A DNA stretch of 64,000 bases from Lampris incognitus. Taxonomy: Eukaryota; Chordata; Actinopteri; Lampriformes; Lampridae. Each line of letters opens with the position of its first letter. Position 1 is the stretch's first letter. The notes below the pieces were generated by a model. The model made no database searches. It had not been told where the DNA came from and saw nothing but the letters and a program-made list of their open reading frames with translations. The translations under genes and the position numbers were made by a program. Where the stretch lies: positions 1,442,946-1,506,945 of the forward strand of contig NC_079211.1 in assembly GCF_029633865.1 (NCBI RefSeq), given 5' to 3'. This document shows positions 45,462-56,699 of this stretch, one piece after another.

Positions 45462-47181
45462 GTGTGTGGGCGTCCGGGGTGTGCTGGGGTCAGGGGTGTG
45501 GGCGTCCGGGGGTGTGGGTGTCCGGGTATGTGGGTGTCTGGGTGTGCGGGCGTCCAGGTGTGCAGGCATCCAGGGTGTGTGGGACATCAGGGGTGTGGGC
45601 ATCAGGGGTGTGGGCGTCCGGGTGTGGGCATCAGGGGTGTGGGTATCAGGGGTGTGGGCGTCCGGGTGTGCTGGCATCAGGGGTGTGGGACATCAGGGGT
45701 GTGGGCATCAGGGGTGTGGGGCATCAGGGGTGTGGGCATCAGGGGTGTGGGCGTCCGGGTGTGGGCATCAGGGGTGTGGACATCAGGGGTGTGGGCATCA
45801 GGGGTGTGGACATCAGGGGTGTGGGCATCAGGGGTGTGGGCGTCCGGGGGTGTGGGTGTCCGGGTATGTGGGTGTCTGGGTGTGCGGGCGTCCAGGTGTG
45901 CAGGCATCCAGGGTGTGTGGGACATCAGGGGTGTGGGCATCAGGGGTGTGGGCGTCCGGGTGTGGGCATCAGGGGTGTGGGTATCAGGGGTGTGGGCGTG
46001 CGGGTGTGCTGGCATCAGGGGTGTGGGCATCAGGGGTGTGGGGCATCAGGGGTGTGGGCGTCCGGGTGTGCTGGCATCAGGGGTGTGGGACATCAGGGGT
46101 GTGGGCATCAGGGGTGTGGGGCATCAGGGGTGTGGGCATCAGGGGTGTGGGCATCAGGGGTGTGGACATCAGGGGTGTGGGCATCAGGGGTGTGGGCATC
46201 AGGGGTGTGGACATCAGGGGTGTGGGCATCAGGGGTGTGGGCATCAGGGGTGTGGACGTCCGGGTGTGGGCATCAGGGGTGTGGACATCAGGGGTGTGGG
46301 CATCAGGGGTGTGGGCATCAGGGGTGTGGGCATCAGGGGTGTGGACGTCCGGGTGTGGGCATCAGGGGTGTGGGCATCAGGGGTGTGGGCATCAGGGGTG
46401 TGGACGTCCGGGTGTGGGCATCAGGGGTGTGGACATCAGGGGTGTGGGCATCAGGGGTGTGGGCGTCCGGGTGTGGACATCAGGGGTGTGGACATCAGGG
46501 GTGTGGGCATCAGGGGTGTGGGCATCAGGGGTGTGGGCATCAGGGGTGTGGACGTCCGGGTGTGGACATCAGGGGTGTGGACATCAGGGGTGTGGGCATC
46601 AGGGGTGTGGGCGTCCGGGTTTGGACATCAGGGGTGTGGACATCAGGGGTGTGGGCATCAGGGGTGTGGGCATCAGGGGTGTGGACATCAGGGGTGTGGG
46701 CATCAGGGGTGTGGGCGTCCGGGTGTGGACATCAGGGGTGTGGACATCAGGGGTGTGGGCATCAGGGGTGTGGGCATCAGGGGTGTGGGCATCAGGGGTG
46801 TGGACGTCCGGGTGTGGACATCAGGGGTGTGGACATCAGGGGTGTGGGCATCAGGGGTGTGGGCGTCCGGGTGTGGACATCAGGGGTGTGGGCATCAGGG
46901 GTGTGGGCGTCCGGGTGTGGGCATCAGGGGTGTGGACATCAGGGGTGTGGGCGTCCGGGTGTGGACATCAGGGGTGTGGGCATCAGGGGTGTGGGCGTCC
47001 GGGTGTGGGCATCAGGGGTGTGGACATCAGGGGTGTGGGCATCAGGGGTGTGGGCGTCCGGGTGTGGACATCAGGGGTGTGGACATCAGGGGTGTGGGCA
47101 TCAGGGGTGTGGGCATCAGGGGTGTGGACATCAGGGGTGTGGACATCAGGGGTGTGGACATCAGGGTGTGGGTGTCCGGGG
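45462..47181. repeat. 15-bp G-rich minisatellite, about 115 copies
   Basis: The unit is gtgtgggcatcaggg, with frequent gtgtggacatcaggg and gtgtgggcgtccgg(g) variants. The left part contains a duplicated block of about 340 bp (45503 and 45841 begin the same unusual series with cgggtatgtgggtgtctggg). Runs of three to four Gs are spaced by loops of three and five bases, matching the general G-quadruplex pattern throughout on the plus strand. Three plus frames of about 600 codons remain open because the unit is 15 bp; they are not genes. Confidence 0.97.
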
Positions 47182-47999
47182 AATAGGGACGACAGCAGGA
47201 GTGATTTGTTATCCCCAACATGTCATGACAACATGGAGCTGCTGCCCTGCTTCACCCCATTCACTCAATATTCTGAGTTACTCATGACTGTCGGGAAGAC
47301 GCCATCATCATGGACTCACACACACACACGCACACACATGCACATGCACACACAGCCTCAAACATCCACACACACATATATCAGCAGTCATTTGTAAGGA
47401 GGAATCTTGAAGCCCCACCATTGATTCTCACCCCCAGCAGCCTGTTGTTAATTCATCACAGCAGTGAGGGGGAGGGGGAGGGGGAGGGGGAGAGTGGTTT
47501 GCTGGTTGTTCCTGCAGAGCCCCCTCGTGGTTGTGAGATGAATGACAACAGTGATTCCTGGTGGGCGTGATGTGGTGTGGATACGGGTCATGACAGTACA
47601 CATGTCACATCAGCCAGACTGTCACCAGCAGTTCTTTTTGTTTTGAATTTGCACTGTTAAAGCAGGGATTCTGGTCCAGATGTGTTTCTGGTCCAGATGT
47701 GGATTAGACACAGGGGAACCAGTGTGGTTGGCTGGTTTAGTTGTCTGGTGTGTTTCCTGCCATTAGCGTGTAACATGTGAGGGAACATGTATGACTGTGT
47801 GATGGGGATCAGACAACGGGAGCTTCATCACTCGTCTCTCTTGATCTGAACTTGTGTTTGTAGATAACCAGAGAAAGAATGCTGGCTAAACATTAAAACA
47901 TGTTGTGATGGTGCCGTGGCTTTGATTCCTGTCTTTCTTAAGTAGAGACTGATGCTATTCTCAGGATAGGACTTCACATGTCACCTTCACTTCAGATGG
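47182..47999. other. single-copy-looking intron sequence, with a G-quadruplex motif
   Basis: No exon recognised. 47318-47360 is CA-rich. 47468-47490 has four runs of five Gs separated by single As, an ideal G-quadruplex motif on the plus strand. Confidence 0.5.
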
Positions 48000-48710
48000 A
48001 TTTTATTTCCAACATGCTAAAATAACAAATAAAACACACAGGCAGCAATACAAGAGCAAATGGAAATAATAGTGAACATAGTTTGCAAACTCTCTGTAGC
48101 AACACAGGTAATAACTGCACCATGTTGGAAAAGGGCGTAGGATGAAGTGAAGGACTTTTCTGCTCCTACCCCTTTCTTATGCTTTATCACTCACTCAAAT
48201 CAAACTAAAACAAAACGTTCAAGACAAAACAAAAGTGGAAAAAAGAAAAGAAAAGCCAACGCATAGAGATCAACATAAACAAAACAGTACAAGTCAAATA
48301 AGGCACCTTAAACGTCATGTGTTGTGTCCTGTTATTCCAGCCCACCTCTCTGTTCATCCATCCTATATCTATTCAGCATGTTGTTTTAAAGAGTTGTTTA
48401 AACTTGCTTATTGATGTACACATCTTCACCTCTTTTCTACGGTTGTTCCATAGATTGACTCCTTTGATGGATACACAATGAAGTTTTGCATTTGTCCTCA
48501 CTGGTTGTTTTGTGAATACACATGTTCCTCTGAGATCCTGTTCACTTTCCCTCCTCTGGAACAACTTTTGGACACTGTTTGGTAACTGCTGATATTTTAC
48601 TCTGTACATGATTTGAATTGTTTTGAAGTCAACCACATCCTTAAATTTTAGTGCTTTTAGTGTGATAAAGAGTGGGTTTGTGGGCTCTCTGTAAGTCACC
48701 TACACGTGAA
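48000..48710 (-). mobile_element. LINE C-terminus and 3' UTR, CR1/L2-like, antisense
   Basis: The minus-strand frame 48699-48373 (108 residues) reads FITLKALKFKDVVDFKTIQI, MYRVKYQQLPNSVQKLF, DLRGTCVF and SIKGVNLWNN, the C-terminal end of a fish LINE reverse transcriptase protein. It appears to be the same family as 16440-17380. The region 48370-48000 would be the 3' untranslated part. The coding part shown is open without stops, but the rest of the element is missing on the 5' side, where the 35-bp array starts. Confidence 0.75.
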
Positions 48711-50320
48711 GGCATTTACAAACTCACATTTCACGTACACTTTTAAGTCATTTACAAACTCACATTTCACCTGCACTTTAAGTCGCCTTCACTTTAAGTC
48801 ATTTACAAACTCACATTTCACCTACACTTTGTCACCTACACTTTAAGTCATTTACAAACTCACATTTCACCTACACTTTAAGTCATTTACAAACACACAT
48901 TTCACCTGCACTTTAAGTCATTTACAAACACACATTTCACCTGCACTTTAAGTCACCTTCACTTTAAGTCATTTACAAACTCACATTTCACCTACACTTT
49001 AAGTCATTTACACTTTAAGTCATTTACAAACACACATTTCACCTGCACTTTAAGTCACCTACACTTTAAGTCATTTACAAACACACATTTCACCTACACT
49101 TTGTCACCTACACTTTTAAGTCATTTACAAACACACATTTCACCTGCACTTTAAGTCACCTTCACTTTAAGTCATTTACAAACTCACATTTCACCTACAC
49201 TTTAATTCATTTACACTTTAAGTCATTTACAAACTCACATTTCACCTTCACTTTAAGTCATTTACAAACTCACATTTCACCTGCACTTTAAGTAATTTAC
49301 ACTTTAAGACATTTAACACATATTTCACCTGCACTTTAAGTCACCTTCACTTTAAGTCACCTTCACTTTAAGTCACCTTCACTTTAGGTCACCTACACTT
49401 TAAGTCATTTACAAACTCACATTTCACCTACACTTTAAATCACCTACACTTTAAGTCATTTACAAACTCACATTTCACCTACACTTTAAGTAATTTACAC
49501 TTTAAGATATTTACAAACACATATTTCACCTGCACTTTAAGTCATTTATATTTTAAGTCATTTACAAACTGACATTTCACCTACACTTTAAGTCATTTAC
49601 ACTTTAAGACATTTACAAACACATATTTCACCTACACTTTAAGTCACCTTCACTTTAAGTCATTTACAAACTCACATTTCACCTATACTTTAAGTCATTT
49701 ATACTTTAAGACATTTACAGACTCACATTTCACCTACACTTTAAGTCATTTATACTTTAAGACATTTACAGACTCACATTTCACCTACACTTTAAGTCAT
49801 TTATACTTTAAGACATTTACAGACTCACATTTCACCTGCACTTTAAGTCACCTTCACTTTAAGTCATTTACAAACACACATTTCACCTACACTTTAAGTC
49901 ATTTACACTTTAAGTCATTTACAAACACACATTTCACCTGCACTTTAAGTCACCTACACTTTAAGTCACCTACACTTTAAGTCACCTACACTTTAAGTCA
50001 TTTACAAACTCACATTTCACCTACACTTTAAGTCATTTACACTTTTAAGTAATTTACAAACACACATTTCACCTACACTTTAAGTCATTTACACTTTTAA
50101 GTCATTTACAAACACACATTTCACCTACACTTTAGGTCACCTACACTTTAAGTCATTTGCATACTCACATTTCACCTACACTTTAGGTCACCTACACTTT
50201 AAGTCATTTACAAACACACATTTCACCTACACTTTAAGTCACCTTCACTTTAAGACATTTACATACTCACATTTCACCTACACTTTAAGTCACCTTCACT
50301 TTAAGTTATTTACAAACTCT
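48697..50320. repeat. 35-bp A/C/T-rich minisatellite with 16-bp subunits
   Basis: The main unit runs acactttaagtcatttacaa, then acacacatttcacct. A shorter unit, acactttaagtcacct, is mixed in irregularly. Variants include gcactttaag, agacattt and actcacatt. Block repeats occur (three nearly identical units at about 49680-49830). The array begins immediately at the 5' side of the LINE fragment. Confidence 0.94.
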
Positions 50321-50344
50321 GGGTGACAGTGTGAGAAAAATTAC

Positions 50345-50560
50345 AGAAAGAAAGAAAAAGTTTTATTTGTACAGCCCAGTATCACAAATTACTCATGTGC
50401 CTTAGGGCCTTTACAGCAACACAACATCCTGTCCTTACACCCTCACATCAGATAAGGAACAACTCCCTAAAAACCCTTAACAGGGAGGAAAACCAAGAAG
50501 AAAGCGCAGGCAGAGCGGCAGAGGAGGATCTCTCTCCCAAGATGCACAACGTGACATGAT
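50345..50560 (-). mobile_element. dispersed retroposon fragment, antisense
   Basis: Contains ttttatttgtacagcccagt, atcacaaattactcatgtgc, cttacaccctcacatcagat and aaggaacaactccctaaaaa, typical of a common fish interspersed repeat. A sense fragment lies at 17717-17805. Class unknown. Confidence 0.55.
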
Positions 50561-50728
50561 GTTGTGTTTACACAATTTACACAAAACAACGCTGAAAGAT
50601 CAGGAATCAGGAACACTATTTGTCATTTCACTTCATGCACTTGCATACATGAAATGAAACGAGATGCTGTTTCCCCCAGCCCACAGCCGTACAACACAAA
50701 GACAACAACACATCCAAAACTACAAGAA

Positions 50729-51592
50729 CACACATACCCAAACTAACACACATATCCAAACTAACACAGATATCCAAAACAAACACACATACCCAAACTA
50801 ACACACATATCCAAACTAACACACATATCAAAACTAACACACATATCCAAACTAACACATATATCAAAACTAACACACATACCCAGACTGACGCACATAT
50901 CCAAACAAACACACATATCCAAACTAACACACATACCCAGACTGACGCACATATCCAAACTAACACATATATCCAAACTAACACAGATATCCAAAACTAA
51001 CACACATATCCAAACTAACACACATACCCAAACTAACACACATATCCAAACTAACACACATACCCAGACCGACGCACATATCCAAACTAACACATATATC
51101 CAAGGTAACACACATACCCAAACTAACACACATATCCAAACTAACACACATACCCAGACTGACGCACATATCCAAACAAACACATATCAAAACTAACACA
51201 CATACCCAAACTAACACACATATCCAAACAAACACACATACCCAAACTAACACACATACCCAAACTAACACACATATCAAAACTAATACACATACCCAAA
51301 CTAACACACATACCCAAACTAACACACATATCAAAACTAATACACATACCCAGACTAACACACATACCCAAACTAACACACATATCCAAACTAACACACA
51401 TACCCAAACTAAAACACATATCCAAACTAACACACATATCCAAAACTAACACACATATCCAAACTAACACACATACCCAAACTAACACACATACCCGAAC
51501 TAACACATACGTATAACCAAACTAACGCACATATCCAAACTAAAACACATCAAACACACATATCCAAAGTAACACACTTATCCAAACTAACA
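50729..51592. repeat. 18-bp minisatellite, left part
   Basis: The unit is acacatatccaaactaac, alternating with acacatacccaaactaac, plus gac and aaa variants. It continues at 55861-55998 after the inserted LINE. Confidence 0.96.
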
Positions 51593-52319
51593 GGGTGTGA
51601 CCAGAACATCACAAGGATTTATGAGGGTGGCCTGGTTCAGTTTCAATCCAGTGTGCGTTTTAACTTCTGGAGTGATTCTGAATTGCTGGTTCATCTAGAA
51701 TAGAGTAAGTATCATCTTTCTTGCTTAACAAGTTGCTATTAGTCTTATTCCAGCTGCTTGAGTATTAGTCATTTTCTCTATACATCTGCTGCTGGTTCCC
51801 AGTGGGAACTAGTGGGATCTTATTCTGGCTCTAGCTGTCTTATTTTAGCTGTAGCTGTTTTTCACCTAGTTTGTCCTTAAATATTTCTTGTTGCCTAGCT
51901 GTTTTGACTTAGCTATCCTTTTAGCTTATAAATATATTTCTTGGTAACTTGCTGTTTGCAGTTTTAATAGTTTTGTCTGAGGTTTGATAGAGTTTTACAT
52001 AAATGACCAGTTTCTGGGCAATAGGCCTATTTTTATTTTAGCTCTTTGGCCAATTGGGTGTTAAGTGGCCAGGGTTTGGCCTGCACTCCTGGCAGACAAT
52101 TAGTAATCAGTGTTCTTTACATCACTGCTGCTACTTGGAAGCGTCAGCTTCAGTTTCTAAGCATCAGGCAAACAAGCCGAGGGCAAACAGGTCGAGGCTG
52201 AACGAAGGCTAGAGTGAACAAAGGCAAGCGCGACTTTTTCAAGCCAAGACTGAGTCAAGCAAGGACTGCTCTTTTTAGATCCAGTCAGTCATCTGTATTT
52301 TGTGTACCTAGTTTAGACT

Positions 52320-53767
52320 ATGTGTTTCCTTTACATTCCTGTCCTTTCCTCTTCCCGGGGCTGGCATAGACGTTGGGTCACTCCTAGGCGCTGTGACCCT
52401 ACCAATCTCATCTATCCCACTCTCTCCGCTCATGATGAGCAAGTGGTGACGGGAGGGGTCTGGAATTGCCAGTCCGCGGTGTCGAAAGCTGAGTTTATCT
52501 CAGGCTATGCATCCTTGCGCTCCCTCAACTTTCTTACTCTGAGACCTGGATCATGCCAGAAAACACTACCACACCCGCAGCTCTGTCAGATGTGTACTCT
52601 TTTTCTCACACTCCCAGAGCTGGGAGGCGAGGTGGTGGTACTGGCTTGCTAATCTCCCTGAAATGGAAATGCTCTCTTGTTTCCATTCCACAATTTTCTC
52701 CACCCTCTTTTGAATTTCATGCTGTTACTGTCTCTTATCCAGTCAAACTCACCATTGTGATTGTGTACCACCCACCAGGCCCCCTTGGTGAGTTTCTGGA
52801 GGAGCTTGACACACTTGTCTCACACTGACAAGCTAGATCCTCTTCTCTCTTTCCTCTCCTCCTTTGACCTTCACCTCTCACCCTCTCCTCCTACCCACAA
52901 GGCCGGCAACCAGCTGGACCTTATCTTTACTAGTCACTGTCCTATTTCCAATCTCTCTGTTACTCCCCCCCAGCTCTCTGGCCACTATTACATGTCCTAC
53001 TTTCTCTCCCTCTTCTCTCCCCCCTCAGCCCCCACCCCCACCCACATGGTTTCCACCCGTAGACACCTCTGCTCTCTCTCCGCCACTGATCTTTCTTCCT
53101 CCGTTACCTCTATCCTCCCTACACCTGAATCTTTCTCTCTCCTGCCCACTGACACTGCTACTGATCTTCTTCTCTCTACCCTCTCCTCTTCTCTGGACAA
53201 TCTCTGTCCCCTCACCTCCACGCCTGCATGCCCAACTCCACCTGCCCCTTGGCTGACCGACTCAGGACGTACAGACAGACGGAGCCTAAGAGTAGCAGAG
53301 CACAACTGGAGAAAAGGCAAACTCCCAGAGGACCTTCTCAACTTCCAATCTCTTCTTTCCACTTTCTCCTTCTCCCTTTCTGCTGCTAAAGCTACCTTCT
53401 ATCGCTCTAAAATCCAGTCCTCTGCCTCTAATCCTAAGAAACTCTTTGAAACCTTCTCTACACTCCTTCAACCCCCACCTCCTCCTCCTACTTCCTCTCT
53501 TCTCCCTGATGACTTCACTAACTTCTTTGACGAGAAGGTAAACGACATCAGATCCTCCTTTTCTCACCACCCGGTTAGCGCTCCTTGCACTAGCCCACCC
53601 TCTGCACCCTCCCTCACCTCTCCATGTTCCACCCTATCCCACCTCGCTCCCCTCTCCCCCAACAAGGTCCTCAACCTCATCACATCCAGTCGCCCCACCA
53701 CATGCTCCCTTGACCTGGTCCCCTCCCCTCAACTTCAGTCTATGGCACCTGAACTCCTTCCCTTTCT
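52320..53767 (+). pseudogene. L2 endonuclease and linker, broken
   Basis: Three frames in turn cover this part: 52320-52652 (WNCQSAVSKAEFISGYASL), 52553-52828 (PENTTTPAALSDVYSFSHTP, VIVYHPPGPLGEFLEELDTL) and 52761-53774 (SPSPPTHKAGNQLDLIFTSH and the long linker). Between the second and third blocks the segment that should carry the catalytic GDFN motif is missing, and the frame shifts. The later SDH motif reads LSGHYYM, with glycine in place of the aspartate. The endonuclease is therefore inactive by loss of at least two key sites. The linker frame stays open until the SINE insertion at 53768. Confidence 0.85.
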
Positions 53768-54161
53768 TTTTTAAAAAAAATTTATTTCTGATTTTTCCCT
53801 TTTTCTCCCAATTTAGTGGCCAGTCGATCCCCATTTTAGTTCAAACACCCACCCTCGTACTGCATGCGTTCGCCAACTGCATCTGTCCGTCCGGCAGTCT
53901 CGAAGTAGACGCTTCGCCACTTTTGTGACAAGGCAACTCCAGGCTGAACCACTGCTTTTTCCGACACACACAGAGACGCATTCATGTGACGAACACAAGC
54001 TGACTCCACCCCCCTCCCAAACACAGCATTGCCAATTATTGCTGCTTCGCCGAGTCCGGCCATAGTCGGATCTGACGAGACCGGGGTGCAAACCCCAGTC
54101 CCCAGTGGGCAACTGCATCAACACAAAGCCAATGCTTAGACCGCTAAACCACCGCGGACCC
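53768..54161 (-). mobile_element. tRNA-derived SINE inserted in the L2, with 15-bp target duplication
   Basis: A perfect 15-bp duplication, actccttccctttct, flanks it (53753-53767 and 54162-54176). On the minus strand the head reads gggtccgcggtggtttagcg, then gtctaagc (A box) and ctggggtttgcaccccggtc (B-box-like). The 3' end reads ttgggagaaaaagggaaaaa followed by a long A/T-rich tail. It belongs to a different SINE family from those at 30235 and 45155. Confidence 0.95.
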
Positions 54162-55629
54162 ACTCCTTCCCTTTCTAACCCACCTCATTAACGCCTCCCT
54201 CCAGGCAGGATGCTGTCCATCTGCCTTCAAGACTGCTAGAGTCACCCCCCTTCTCAAGAAACCATCACTTAACCCCTCTGACGTCAAAAACTACAGACCG
54301 GTTTCCCTTCTACCCTTTTTATCCAAAACTCTCGAACTTGTTGTCTTTAACCAACTTTATTTGTACCTCCGCCAGAATGACCTCCTGGACCCCAACCAGT
54401 TTGGGTTCAGGGTGGGTCACTCGAAAAAGACGGCCCTCCTTGCAGTGGCAGAATCACTGCACTCTGCGAGAGCAAACTCTCTCTCCTCTGCCCTGATACT
54501 CCTGGACCTGTCAGCTGCGTTCGACACAGTGAACCACCAGATCCTCCTCTCTACCCTCGAGGGGCTGGGTGTCACAGGCTCTGCACTCTCAATGTTTGCA
54601 TCCTACCTGACGGGTTGCTCCTGCCAGGTGACATGGAGGGGATCTGTGTCTGAGCCTCGCAGACTGACTACAGGCATTCCACAAGGTTCAGTTCTGGGTC
54701 CTCTCCTTTTCTCCCTGTACACAACATCACTGGGTTCTGTTATTCGCTCGCATGACTTCTCTTACCATTGTTATGCTGATGACACCCAGCTGATCTTGTC
54801 CTTTCCTCCCTCTGACACACAAGTAGAGGCACGCATTGCTGCATGCTTGACTGACATCTCGGAGTGGATGGCAACACACAACCTGAAGCTCAATCTGGAC
54901 AAGACAGAGCTGATGTTCCTCCCGGGGAAAGGTTGCCTGCACCGAGACCTGGCCATCACCATTGACAACACCGTGGTGACGCCAACTTGGACTGTGAGGA
55001 ATCTGGGTGTGTTCCTGCATGACCAACTGTCGTTTGCTGCAAACGTTTCATCGGTTGCTCACTCCTGCAGATTTCTCCTCTATAACATCAGGAGGATTCA
55101 TCCATTCCTCACCGACGAGATGGCACAGGTGCTCATCCAGGCTCTGGTCATCTCCCGGCTGGACTACGGCAACTCCCTCCTTGCCGGCGCCCCGGCGTCA
55201 GCCATCAGACCTCTGGAGCTTGTTCAGAAATCTGCGGCTCGTCTGGTGTTCAACCACCCTAAGTTCTCCCACACAACTCCCCTTCTCATGTCCCTACACT
55301 GGCTCCCAGTAGCTGCTCGCATCCAGTTTAAGACTCTGGTGCTAACCTACAGGGCAGTGAAGGGAACAGCTCCTTACTATTTCCAGGCCATGGTCAAGCC
55401 CTACACCCCCGTCCGACCACTTCGCTCTGCTGCCTCGGGACGCCTGGTTGCCCCGTCTCTCAGAGGCCCCTACTGTCGATCGACCCAGTTACGGCTCTTT
55501 TCTGTCCTGGCCCCACAGTGGTGGAATGAACTCCCCACTGATGTCAGGGCAGTGGAGTCGCTGCCCATCTTTCAGCGCAGGTTGAAATCTCACCTCTTCA
55601 AGAACTACTACCCTGTTACTTGTTCTTAG
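54162..55629 (+). CDS. L2 reverse transcriptase frame, intact
   Basis: The frame is open from the SINE junction to TAG at 55629, with no stop. Reading begins LPFLTHLINASLQAG and continues with VTPLLKKPS and NYRPVSLLPFLSKTLE. Motif A is ILLDLSAAFDTVNHQILL (about 54500), motif B TGIPQGSVLGPLLFSLYTTS (about 54680) and motif C YHCYADDTQLILSF (about 54770). The thumb follows (NLGVFLHDQLSF), then the C-terminal part (LVISRLDYGNSLLAGAPASA, SLHWLPVAARIQFKTL, WWNELPTDVRAVESLP). The YADD catalytic pair is present. The intact frame and the small number of breaks upstream suggest a fairly recent insertion. It would be translated from the same ORF2 as the linker if the SINE were absent. A mobile-element gene, not a host gene. 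Confidence 0.92.
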
Positions 55630-55860
55630 CACTTATTGTATTCACCCATTAAAAAAAAAAAACTCTTTCTTGCGCTTTTACTTTAGCACTGGTTTTGCTC
55701 TTAGATACTTGTTTAGAGAGAAGATGCACTTATGACCTCTGATGACTAGTAGTTCTTTTGATTTTCCACGTTAAATGATGCACTTATTGTAAGTCACTTT
55801 GGATAAAAGCGTCGGCTAAATGACTGTAATGTAATGTAATGTAATGTAATGTAATGTAAT

Positions 55861-55998
55861 ATCCAAACTAACACGCATACCCAAACTAACACACACATCC
55901 AAACTAACACACATATCCAAACTAACATACATATCCAAACTAACACACATACCCAAACTACCACACATACCCAAACTAACACACATACCCAAACTAAA
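55861..55998. repeat. 18-bp minisatellite, right part
   Basis: Continuation of the array at 50729-51592 after the L2 insertion; about 7.5 copies. Confidence 0.95.
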
Positions 55999-56467
55999 CA
56001 AAAGGGAACAAACGCCAGCCAGGATGACTGTCGAAAGCTCTGGTCTGTATAGGTTAACAGTTAGCTTAGCCTGCCCCGCTTCCATGTCCTGTCAGACTGC
56101 CCTCGGCGTTTCCTCCTCGGGTACAGCTCCAGGCAGGGGCCGTGGTCCCCGGGCCCACCAGACGAAGCAGACCAAGCTCTCCCAGCCGATCTAGCACCAG
56201 CTCTTCTAGCCAACAGACAAAGACAGAAAGTTAGACTCGGACAAAGACACTGCATGGTCGGTACTGGGTGAGGTCGCTGCAAATGCGATTTCGCTCAGCC
56301 ATCTTCCCACACCGGAAGCGGATCATTTAATAGAGGATAACAGAATTACAATGGAATTATAAAATATATGAAGAATATGATGAGGAGGATGCCAAGCAGT
56401 GTCCACATGCCACTGTAACAGCCCTGGACTGAAAGAAAGAACAAGATGGGCTTTTCACCACACTGGC

Positions 56468-56569
<102 letters not shown>

Positions 56570-56699
56570 GTTGGATGGTGGGGTGACTAACAGTCTTTGT
56601 GTTGTCTTCCATGTATAAGAAGACAGGACTTACGGTGTTCCTGAAGGGAAGAGGGACAATAACAACTTGCTGTTCAGGACTGGTAGCAGTCTTCTGTCA

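Larger units (their letters stand above)
51593..55860 (+). mobile_element. nearly full-length L2-type LINE inserted in the 18-bp array
   Basis: It has a 5' region of about 0.7 kb, an endonuclease region (about 52430-53000), a linker (53000-53767), a reverse transcriptase (54162-55629) and a 3' UTR ending ggataaaagcgtcggctaaa followed by a (TGTAA)n tail at about 55826-55860, the usual L2 3' end. Both flanks are copies of the same 18-bp array: the left ends atccaaactaaca at 51592 and the right begins atccaaactaaca at 55861, consistent with a 13-bp target duplication, though array periodicity gives the same match. It is split by a SINE at 53768-54161. Confidence 0.93.
50598..56330 (-). mobile_element. 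retroposon-like element, copy B, interrupted by an L2 LINE
   Basis: On the minus strand the element begins ccgcttccggtgtgggaaga and carries tggctgagcg and acccagtaccgaccatgcag. It shows a single copy of the module duplicated in copy A, then ggcaggctaagctaactg at about 56050. An 18-bp array follows (55998-55861 and 51592-50729), then the tail gtgggctgggggaaacagca, tctcgtttcatttcatg, ending in a repeated cctgattcctgat at about 50600. The L2 LINE at 51593-55860 sits within the array. Excluding this, the element is about 1.46 kb. Confidence 0.65.

Noticed and set aside
45390..47397. Three overlapping plus-strand frames of about 600-640 codons
   Set aside because: Artefacts of a stop-free 15-bp unit, giving repeated pentapeptides (GCGHQ, GVWAS, RGVGI). 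Not plausible proteins.
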